Source: Myxococcota bacterium
GTDB taxonomy: Bacteria; Myxococcota; Polyangia; GCA-2747355; JAKLHH01
DNA length: 11,599 nt
Assembly: GCA_022710245.1 (NCBI GenBank)
Contig: JAKLHH010000121.1
Location: forward strand, 1-11,599
Reading direction: 5' to 3'
Positions 1 through 5,571 of the stretch are shown piece after piece. The notes under the pieces are model-generated. The model saw only the letters and a list, made by a program, of their open reading frames with translations, ran no database searches and was not told the origin of the DNA. Within the stretch, counting starts at the first letter, position 1. Every line of letters begins with the position of its first letter. The translations under genes and the position numbers were made by a program.

Positions 1-23
1 ACGTTGATCCCTGGCATCACAGC

Positions 24-28
24 AGGAG
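24..28 (+). promoter_or_regulatory. ribosome binding site of the MopE-like lipoprotein
   Basis: AGGAG lies 6 nt before the ATG at 35 and decides that start against the earlier in-window ATG at position 4, which is in another frame. The 35 start also gives a canonical lipoprotein signal peptide. Confidence 0.75.
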
Positions 29-34
29 CAGCTC

Positions 35-1486
35 ATGCGCGCGCCCATCTCGAGGCTGATCTCATCTCTCGCCCTCTCCCTCTCCCTGCTCGCGCTCCCG
101 GCCTGCGACAGCAGCACCGTCGGCGCCCTCGACCGCGGGCCTGGCGGCGGCGACGGGCCGCGCCGCGAGACAGGCGCCCCGCTGACCGAGACGGGCGGAC
201 CGCTCACCGAGGCCGGCACGCCCTTCCCCGAGGCGGGCGGACCGCTCACCGAGGCCGGCGGCAAGACCTGCAAGGACGACAGCGGCTGCGGCGGCCAGGC
301 GCCCTACTGCAGCAGCGCGGGCGTCTGCGTCCCCTGCGACCAGCAGGCGGGCAAGGCCTGCAAGGACAGCAGCAAGACCTGCTGCGGCACGAGCTGCGTC
401 GACACCGCGACCGACCTCGCCCACTGCGGCGGCTGCGGCAAGCCCTGCGCGCTCGCCAACGCCACCGCGGCCTGCGGCGCGGGCAAGTGCACGATCAGCG
501 CCTGCGCCAAGGGCTTCCTCGACTGCGACCAGGTGCCCGCGAACGGCTGCGAGGCGCCGGCCGGCGACGCCGGGACCTGCTCCTGCGCGCCGAAGAGCAC
601 CACCGCCTGCTACGAGGGGACCCAGGGCACCGAGGGCGTCGGCCCCTGCAAGGGCGGCACGAAGACCTGCGACGATCAGGGCACCGGCTACGGCCCCTGC
701 ACCGGCCAGGTGCTCCCCGAGCCTGACCGCTGCGACAACGCCGTCGACGACAACTGTGACGGCGTCCTGAACAACGGCTTCCCCTCGGCGACCGGCTGCG
801 GCTGCGTCCCCAAGTCGACCCAGCCCTGCTACAGCGGGCCCAAGGGCACCGAGGGCGTCGGCATCTGCACGGCCGGCACGCAGACCTGCAAGGACGACGG
901 CACCGACTGGGGCCCGTGCACCGGCGATGTGCTCCCCGAGGCCAAGGACAGCTGCCTCGACCAGCTCGACAATGACTGCAACGGCAAGGTCAACGACGGC
1001 TTCGCCAGCGGCGCCCCTGGCTGCACCTGCACGCCCGGCGCCACGCGGAGCTGCTACACCGGCCCGGCGGGCACCCAGGGCAAGGGCGTCTGCAAGGCGG
1101 GCACCGAGACCTGCGACGCGACCGGCACGGCCTACGGGATCTGCGCCGGCGAGGTGAAGCCGTCCTTCGACCTCTGCGCGGACGGCATCGATCAAGACTG
1201 CAACGGCACCGCCGACAACCCGCCCGACCTGGACGGCGACGGCTGGAACGTCTGCCAGGGCGACTGCTGCGACGCGCCGGGCGTCTGCGGCAACCCCGAG
1301 CTGGTCAACCCGGGCGCCTACGAGGTGCCGGGCAACAAGGTCGACGATGACTGCGACGGCGTCATCGACAACCCGGTGCCCGCCTGCGACACGGGCCTCG
1401 CCACCAACTCGTCCACCCCGATGGACTACGCGAAGGCGATCGACCTCTGCCAGACGACCACCGAGGCGGCCACCGGGAAGAACTAG
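35..1486 (+). CDS. N-terminal part of Cys-rich MopE-like lipoprotein, cut by an in-frame TAG
   Basis: This encodes 483 residues up to a TAG stop. Residues 1-23 form a signal peptide with lipobox Leu-Pro-Ala-Cys (Cys24), so the product should be lipidated and exported to the cell envelope. Residues 47-74 are a Pro/Thr/Glu repeat stalk. From about 78 the protein is very rich in Cys. Three units of about 73-75 residues (starting near 182, 255 and 330) share the pattern CxC...CYxGxxGTxGxGxC...GTxTC...C and end in acidic motifs such as DNAVDDNCDG and DNDCNG. These resemble the MopE-type putative metal-binding motif of myxobacterial surface proteins. A further motif, KVDDDCDGVIDN, is at about 435-446. 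The frame then enters DYAKAIDLCQTTTE, the usual lead-in to a choice-of-anchor L domain, and stops abruptly. The same frame continues after the stop, so this is probably the front half of one 35-2386 gene. The precise ligand and role are unknown. Confidence 0.85.
   Translation: MRAPISRLISSLALSLSLLALPACDSSTVGALDRGPGGGDGPRRETGAPLTETGGPLTEAGTPFPEAGGPLTEAGGKTCKDDSGCGGQAPYCSSAGVCVPCDQQAGKACKDSSKTCCGTSCVDTATDLAHCGGCGKPCALANATAACGAGKCTISACAKGFLDCDQVPANGCEAPAGDAGTCSCAPKSTTACYEGTQGTEGVGPCKGGTKTCDDQGTGYGPCTGQVLPEPDRCDNAVDDNCDGVLNNGFPSATGCGCVPKSTQPCYSGPKGTEGVGICTAGTQTCKDDGTDWGPCTGDVLPEAKDSCLDQLDNDCNGKVNDGFASGAPGCTCTPGATRSCYTGPAGTQGKGVCKAGTETCDATGTAYGICAGEVKPSFDLCADGIDQDCNGTADNPPDLDGDGWNVCQGDCCDAPGVCGNPELVNPGAYEVPGNKVDDDCDGVIDNPVPACDTGLATNSSTPMDYAKAIDLCQTTTEAATGKN
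173..256 (+). repeat. four tandem 21-nt units coding a 7-residue stalk repeat
   Basis: Residues 47-74 of the lipoprotein are four copies of a 7-residue unit: GAPLTET, GGPLTEA, GTPFPEA and GGPLTEA. At DNA level this is a degenerate 21-nt tandem repeat. Its position just after the lipidated Cys suggests a flexible spacer lifting the Cys-rich domains off the membrane (inference). Copy number could vary between strains. Confidence 0.75.
578..1217 (+). repeat. three degenerate Cys-rich MopE-like protein repeats (about 73-75 residues each)
   Basis: Within the lipoprotein, aligned cysteines recur at residues 184, 257 and 332 (spacings 73 and 75). Each unit contains CYxGxxGTxGxG, GTxTC and a terminal acidic Asn/Asp-Cys-Asn/Asp-Gly motif. 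The conservation is at protein level and the DNA copies are diverged, so this is an old duplication rather than a recent one. Confidence 0.75.
1484..1486 (+). other. in-frame amber codon splitting one gene (35-2386)
   Basis: The TAG lies in the frame AAC-TAG-AAG-TGG-GGC-GTG-ATC-AGC. Without it, the open frame runs from 35 to a TAG at 2384-2386 (783 codons). The join reads QTTTEAATGKN-stop-KWGVISAQ, and an uninterrupted Lys-Lys-Trp-Gly-Val-Ile-Ser-Ala type sequence is what I expect at the start of choice-of-anchor L domains. One base change (for example AAG or GAG to TAG) is enough to explain it. TAG is the normal stop of four other genes here (2384-2386, and complement 2417-2419, 3223-3225, 5572-5574), so global amber reassignment is unlikely. 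The options are a recent nonsense mutation, a sequence error, or readthrough. Confidence 0.85.
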
Positions 1487-1495
1487 AAGTGGGGC

Positions 1496-2386
1496 GTGAT
1501 CAGCGCGCAGCTCCTCCTCGCCAGCGGCAGCGGCACCCCGCACGTCAACGCGCGCTCGATCCGGCCGGGCTTCGGCAGCGTGATCGTGCCCAAGCAGGGG
1601 AGCTCGCTGGCGGTGCTCTCCACCGGCAACGCCGCCGACAAGACCGACACCAACCCGAGCTACTACGCGTTCCAGGGGCCTGACATATATGAAGGCGGAC
1701 GGGACCTGCAGACCACGAGCGCCTTCCCCGCCGACTGGCTCGCGGCCAACGGGGGAAACCTGCCGAACGCGCCTGGCTGCCCGGCGCCTTCAGGGAGCGC
1801 GGCCAACGATCCGGTGATGCTGAAGCTCCGCATCCGGGTCCCCTCCAACGCGAAGTCGTTCAGCCTGAACACCTACTTCTTCTCCTCGGAGTACCCGGAG
1901 TACACCTGCAGCATCTTCAACGACTTCTTCGTCGCGCTCCTCGACTCGGGGTTCAAGGGGACGCCGGCCAACCCGCTCGACAAGAACCTCGCCACCTACA
2001 CCAGCCCGGGCGGGCAGGTCTACCCGGTCGGTGTGAACCTCGCCGCAGGCAACACTGGCCTCTTCAAGCAGTGCCAGAACGGGCCGACCGGCTGCGGCGG
2101 CTCGTCGGTTGTCGGGACGATGAGCACCTGCATCTCCACCGCGGAGCTCGCAGGCACTGGCTTCGACGACACGACCTACACCTACGGCTGCCCCTGGGCG
2201 AACAACGCGCACATGATGGGCGGCGGCACCGGCTGGCTCAACACCAAGGGGAACGTGAACCCGGGTGAGGTGATCGAGGTGCGCTTCGCCGTCTGGGACA
2301 CGAGCGATCACATCTTCGACTCGCTGATCCTGCTGGACAACTGGATCTGGTCGGTGACCGCCTCGAAGCCGGGGACCGACGGCTAG
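1496..2386 (+). CDS. choice-of-anchor L domain, C-terminal part of the interrupted lipoprotein
   Basis: This holds 296 codons from a possible GTG at 1496; the open frame itself begins right after the TAG, at 1487. It is a complete choice-of-anchor L type domain, with FSSEYPEY (residues 129-136 from the GTG), FNDFFVALL (141-149), GTGWLNT (244-250) and WDTSDHIFDSLILLDNW (267-283). This beta-rich domain occurs in exported surface or secreted proteins. The GTG has no convincing Shine-Dalgarno sequence and the fragment has no signal peptide, so independent expression is doubtful and would leave an extracellular domain in the cytoplasm. It is best read as the second half of the gene starting at 35, now a pseudogene unless the TAG is read through or is an error. 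The domain shows no further stop or frameshift, which argues for a very recent event. Confidence 0.75.
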   Translation: MISAQLLLASGSGTPHVNARSIRPGFGSVIVPKQGSSLAVLSTGNAADKTDTNPSYYAFQGPDIYEGGRDLQTTSAFPADWLAANGGNLPNAPGCPAPSGSAANDPVMLKLRIRVPSNAKSFSLNTYFFSSEYPEYTCSIFNDFFVALLDSGFKGTPANPLDKNLATYTSPGGQVYPVGVNLAAGNTGLFKQCQNGPTGCGGSSVVGTMSTCISTAELAGTGFDDTTYTYGCPWANNAHMMGGGTGWLNTKGNVNPGEVIEVRFAVWDTSDHIFDSLILLDNWIWSVTASKPGTDG

Positions 2387-2393
2387 GCGCGGA

Positions 2394-2408
2394 CCGCGAG
2401 CGCCGCGG
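2394..2408. terminator. possible weak bidirectional terminator between convergent genes
   Basis: Only 30 bp separate two convergent stop codons. CCGCG and CGCGG can form a 5-bp stem around a 5-nt loop. There is no T-tract and the region is GC-only, so this is position-based and weak. Confidence 0.2.
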
Positions 2409-2416
2409 CGAGCGCG

Positions 2417-3085
2417 CTACGCCGCCTCGACCGCCGCGCGGAAGGCCTCCAGCCCCAGCTCCTCGACGACGTCCCCGATCCGCTTCTTCTTCCCCAGCTT
2501 CGCGTAGCCCTGGATGATGCGCTCGACGGTGGCGAGCGCCTGCTCGGGGGGCACCTCCTCGGCGTAGGTCACCGCGACCCGCGGCCGCCCCGCCGCCGAG
2601 CCGCCGACCACCACCTCCCAGCCGCGCCGCGAGCCGATCAGGCCCACGTCGCGCACGCGGCTCTCGGCGCAGCAGAGCGGACAGCCGGAGACGGCGATCT
2701 TCAGCTTGTTCGGGAGCGTGAGCCCGAGGAAGCGCTGCTCGAGCGCGAGGCCGACCGCGAGCGAGTCCTGCTGGCCGAGGCGGCAGTAGGTGGTGCCCGG
2801 GCAGGCCTTGATCGAGCGGACGCAGAGCCCGGTGGCGAAGCCGGGCTGCATCCCCAGCTCCTGCCAGACGGCCGGCAGGTCCTCCTCGCGCAGGCCGATC
2901 AGCGCCAGGCGCTGCGCGGAGGTGAGCTTGATCGCCTGCGCGCCGTGCCGCTCGGCCACGTCGGCGATGCGGCGCAGGAGGGCGAAGTCGGTGATCAGGC
3001 CGCCGGGGAGGCTCGGCGTGATGGCGTAGGTCTCGCCGTCGCGCTGGACGACCGCGGACTGTTCGGGGAGGTCTTTCTTCGGCAT
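2417..3085 (-). CDS. compact standalone siroheme/[4Fe-4S] sulfite or nitrite reductase
   Basis: This encodes 222 residues. The N-terminal part (about 15-85) is a ferredoxin-like half domain of the nitrite/sulfite reductase family, with the siroheme-side motif KLTSAQR (53-59). The 4Fe-4S part has the full ligand set: C95-X5-C101 (CPGTTYC) and C135-X3-C139 (CPLCC), with C138 as an extra Cys. It is about half the length of assimilatory SiR/NirA, which contain the fold twice, and matches the size of the small P590 assimilatory-type sulfite reductases of Desulfovibrio and Methanosarcina. Expected reaction: six-electron reduction of sulfite to sulfide or nitrite to ammonia in the cytoplasm; the substrate cannot be decided here. 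No flavoprotein or ferredoxin partner and no siroheme gene is nearby. The ATG at 3085 was chosen because homology begins there; GGTGA upstream is a modest ribosome site. The frame is open farther upstream, but that stretch is antisense-like kinase sequence read in the wrong frame. The stop is TAG, convergent with the lipoprotein gene. Confidence 0.88.
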   Translation of the reverse strand: MPKKDLPEQSAVVQRDGETYAITPSLPGGLITDFALLRRIADVAERHGAQAIKLTSAQRLALIGLREEDLPAVWQELGMQPGFATGLCVRSIKACPGTTYCRLGQQDSLAVGLALEQRFLGLTLPNKLKIAVSGCPLCCAESRVRDVGLIGSRRGWEVVVGGSAAGRPRVAVTYAEEVPPEQALATVERIIQGYAKLGKKKRIGDVVEELGLEAFRAAVEAA

Positions 3086-3104
3086 CGTTTCACCGCCTGG
3101 GAAG

Positions 3105-3210
3105 GAGCGGCGCCGCACAGGCTGGGCGGTCGTGCGCAGCTGCCGCGACCAACAACAACGAGCGGCGCCGCACAGGCTGGGCGGTCGTGCGCAGCTGCCG
3201 CGACCAACAA
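3105..3210. repeat. perfect 51-bp direct repeat, two copies with 55-bp period
   Basis: Copy 1 (3105-3155) and copy 2 (3160-3210) are identical over 51 bp and are separated by CAAC. Each copy contains the palindrome GCGGCGCCGC (3107-3116 and 3162-3171) and an imperfect inverted repeat, GGTCGTGCGCAG with CTGCCGCGACC (3128-3150 and 3183-3205). The pair fills most of the 137-bp gap between the kinase stop and the reductase start, so it lies in the reductase leader. It could be a regulatory element (paired operators or RNA hairpins) or a local duplication. Confidence 0.95.
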
Positions 3211-3222
3211 GACGGGGTGAAC

Positions 3223-4674
3223 CTAGCCGGGATCTCCTGAGAGGGCAAGGGCACGACGCGGCAGCCGCACGGTGAAGGTGGAGCCGACCCCGACGCGGCT
3301 CTCCGCGTGCACGCTCCCGCCGTGCGCCTCCACCATGCGGCGCACGATGGCGAGCCCGAGGCCGTGCGTCCGCTCGCCGCCTGTCGGGCGAACGCTCCCC
3401 GGGCCGAAGGTCTGGAAGAGCCGCGGCAGGTCCTCGCCGGGGATGCCCTGCCCCTGGTCCTCGACCGCGAGCTCCACCTGGTCGTCGCGCGAGCGGGCGC
3501 GCAGCGTCACCACCGTGTGCGGGTGCGAGAACTTGATCGCGTTGCCGATCAGGTTGCCGATCACCTGGGTGATGCGGTCGGGGTCGAAGACCGCGGTGCC
3601 GAGCTCCGGCTCGAGGTCCAGCGCGAGGCGGATCCCCTTGGCCTCCGCCAGCAGGCTGGTGGTCTGGTGACACTCGCGCACGAAGGCGGCGAGCTCCACC
3701 TCACGCGGGTCGAGCTGCAGCCGCCCCGCCTCGATCGCGCTCACGTCGAGGAAGTTGTTGATCAGCGCGAGCATGCCGCCGCAGGTCTTGCGGACGATGC
3801 TGAAGATCTCCTGCTGCTTGGCGGTGACCGGCCCGGCGAGGCCCTCGCGCGCGAGGTCGATGAAGCCCTGGATCACCGCGATCGGGCCGCGCAGGTCGTG
3901 CGCCGCAACGCCGAGGAGGAGGTTCTTCTGCGCGTTGAGCGCGACGAGCTTCTCGTAGAGCCGGCTCTTCTCGACGATCAGCGCCAGCTGCCCGGCGACC
4001 ATGCGGATCAGCTCGACGTGCTCCGGCAGGAACGCGTGCGGCCGCGTGCAGGAGAAGAAGAGGAAGCCGATCGGCTCGCCCATCGCCCGGAGCGGGCAGG
4101 TGAGGCTCGAGCGCATGCCCTCGCGCACGATCAGCGCGGTCGCCTCCGATCGCGGGTGCTCGCGCAGGTAGGCCTCGAGGTCGTTCAGGATGCGCGGCTG
4201 TCCGGTCTCGAGGATGGTCTTCAGGCTGCTCCCCTCCAGGCTCGCCGTGTAGCCTCCCTCGAGCCGGATCACCGGCGCCTCGCTGCGCGCCCAGTGCGCC
4301 CGCACCCGCGTGCCGCCCTCCTCGATCAGCGAGAAGCCGATCCGCTGGAAGGGGATGAGCGGGTGGAACGAGGTGTAGATGTGGCCCAGCACGTCCTCGA
4401 GGAGCACGCCGGCGTTGATCTGCTCGATCACCCGTACCAGCTGCCGGAGCTCCTCGACGCGCGCGTCCACCGAGGCGCCGAGGCCGACCAGCTCCCGCTC
4501 GAGCTGCGCCAGCTCCGGGTCATCCCCCGGCGGGGGGACGGGCCGCCCTTCCTTGATCGCCTGGATGGCCTCGCGCAGGCGGGCGAGGCGGAGGTCGTCG
4601 CTCACGGCTTCTCGCGCTCCAGATGATGCCCCTCGGGTCGCTCCCGAGAGGCTCCTCTCGTCGCCGCCGATCAT
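3223..4674 (-). CDS. soluble GAF-domain sensor histidine kinase
   Basis: This encodes 483 residues with no membrane segment, so it should sense a cytoplasmic signal. Residues 24-90 are charged and helical (probable coiled coil), 85-240 form a GAF-type sensor, and 250-320 are the HisKA dimerisation domain with the phospho-acceptor H259 in AAHDLRGP. The ATPase domain shows the N box NLIGNAIKF (374-382; catalytic-type N378), G1 DQGQGIP (406-412), F box LFQTFG (419-424) and G2 HGLGLAI (437-443). All catalytic motifs are present, so it should be active. No response regulator is encoded in the window, making it an orphan kinase here. The ATG at 4674 has no clear ribosome site. A GTG at 4605 (residue 24), preceded by GGAG and AGAAG, is a plausible alternative start giving 460 residues. 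It lies between the membrane protein gene (51-bp gap) and the reductase gene (137-bp gap with the repeats). The signal and target are unknown. Confidence 0.9.
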   Translation of the reverse strand: MIGGDERSLSGATRGASSGAREAVSDDLRLARLREAIQAIKEGRPVPPPGDDPELAQLERELVGLGASVDARVEELRQLVRVIEQINAGVLLEDVLGHIYTSFHPLIPFQRIGFSLIEEGGTRVRAHWARSEAPVIRLEGGYTASLEGSSLKTILETGQPRILNDLEAYLREHPRSEATALIVREGMRSSLTCPLRAMGEPIGFLFFSCTRPHAFLPEHVELIRMVAGQLALIVEKSRLYEKLVALNAQKNLLLGVAAHDLRGPIAVIQGFIDLAREGLAGPVTAKQQEIFSIVRKTCGGMLALINNFLDVSAIEAGRLQLDPREVELAAFVRECHQTTSLLAEAKGIRLALDLEPELGTAVFDPDRITQVIGNLIGNAIKFSHPHTVVTLRARSRDDQVELAVEDQGQGIPGEDLPRLFQTFGPGSVRPTGGERTHGLGLAIVRRMVEAHGGSVHAESRVGVGSTFTVRLPRRALALSGDPG

Positions 4675-4725
4675 GGAGCAAGCGGCTCCGAAATGCCAGT
4701 GGACAGCGGCCGCGTCAGGACCGCG

Positions 4726-5523
4726 TCAGGGGACGAACCATCCGGGTACGCGCACGGGCACACCGAGGTCGCGCAAGAGCTCGAGCAGGAGAGGAACAGC
4801 TGGCACTCTCCGCGCATCGATGCTCGCGTAGCGCCACGCCTTCCCCCTCTCGAGGAGACGAAGGAACGTCCTGCCGTTACTGCCGAAGATCTCGGCCTGC
4901 TCGATCCGCGCGAGGGGGAGCGGCTCCTTGTCCCTCCACCTCAGGCGCTCCCTGGTGAGCACGAGAGCCCCTGCCTCGACCGGCTCCCCCTTGGCCAGCC
5001 TCGCGCGCGCCGCTTCCGCGAGGCGGGGTTGCAGCCGACCGAGCGAGGCGGCGATCGCCTCGTCCGCCCTGGCGAAGCCGGAGGTGATGCGCAGCTCACG
5101 TCCGTCCGCCGCGCGCAGGCGCAGGGTGTAGGCGATCCGCACCGCCTTCCCCCAGCGGCTCTCGGCCGCCGTGGCGATGCCTTCCACGGTGCCGCCACCG
5201 ATCATCGCCGGTGAAGAGTTGCCTCGCGGGTTCGCCGAGTACCAGTACGAGGTCACCTCGTCCCAGCGCAGCGACCGCGCGCCGAAGACCCCGTGCTTCA
5301 CGATGCCTTCATCGGTGACCTCGATCCAGGCCCGCCCGATGAGGACGCAGAGCGCAGCGTAGATGGCGGCGAGCACGACATCGATGACCCAGGTGGCGGG
5401 GTCGAGCGGCTTGGCGATCGTGACCGGGAGCATCAGGAACGCAAACGGGATACCGAGGAGGATTCGTGATACCCAGGTCTTCCGGATACGCATCGTGGCT
5501 ACCTGCTGCGGCCGCTTGCTCAT
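4726..5523 (-). CDS. two-helix membrane protein with PH-like domain (DUF6585-like, tentative)
   Basis: This encodes 265 residues. Residues 1-16 are basic (MSKRPQQ...MRIRK). Two hydrophobic helices follow at about 18-37 and 45-63 as a hairpin. The remainder is cytoplasmic by the positive-inside rule and begins with WIEVTDEGIVKHGVFGARSLRWDEV, the strand-turn-strand pattern typical of bacterial PH-like domains. A second strand-rich part (about 185-235, ALVLTRERLRWRDKEPLPLARIEQAEIF) repeats the same logic, so the protein may hold two PH-like units. The layout resembles DUF6585-type proteins, but that is from memory and not certain. ATG 5523 was chosen over GTG 5529 because AGAGG sits 6 nt before it. 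Codon GC is slightly lower near the 5' end than in neighbours. The function is not known. It lies 48 bp after the metallophosphatase gene and 51 bp before the kinase gene, so co-transcription is likely. Confidence 0.75.
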   Translation of the reverse strand: MSKRPQQVATMRIRKTWVSRILLGIPFAFLMLPVTIAKPLDPATWVIDVVLAAIYAALCVLIGRAWIEVTDEGIVKHGVFGARSLRWDEVTSYWYSANPRGNSSPAMIGGGTVEGIATAAESRWGKAVRIAYTLRLRAADGRELRITSGFARADEAIAASLGRLQPRLAEAARARLAKGEPVEAGALVLTRERLRWRDKEPLPLARIEQAEIFGSNGRTFLRLLERGKAWRYASIDARRVPAVPLLLELLRDLGVPVRVPGWFVP

Positions 5524-5571
5524 TGTCACCCTCTGGTTCGCGCCGCGGGAGACCGAGGGTGAGCGCTCGGC

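Noticed and set aside
1484..1486. Pyrrolysine or global amber recoding
   Set aside because: TAG ends at least four other genes in the window and no Pyl gene or relevant enzyme family is involved.
62..1543. Long antisense open frame opposite the lipoprotein
   Set aside because: Ala/Arg/Val-rich low-complexity product with no domain; a by-product of GC-rich third positions in the real + strand gene.
3105..3210. CRISPR-like array
   Set aside because: Only two copies, 51-bp repeat and 4-bp spacer; no cas genes.
3307..4626. Long + strand open frame opposite the kinase
   Set aside because: The kinase has all catalytic motifs on the other strand; this frame gives a charged, motif-free sequence.
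4710..4730. Short tandem CCGCGTCAGG duplication at the end of the PH-like protein gene
   Set aside because: Two 10-mers at an 11-bp period; too short and GC-rich to call functional.
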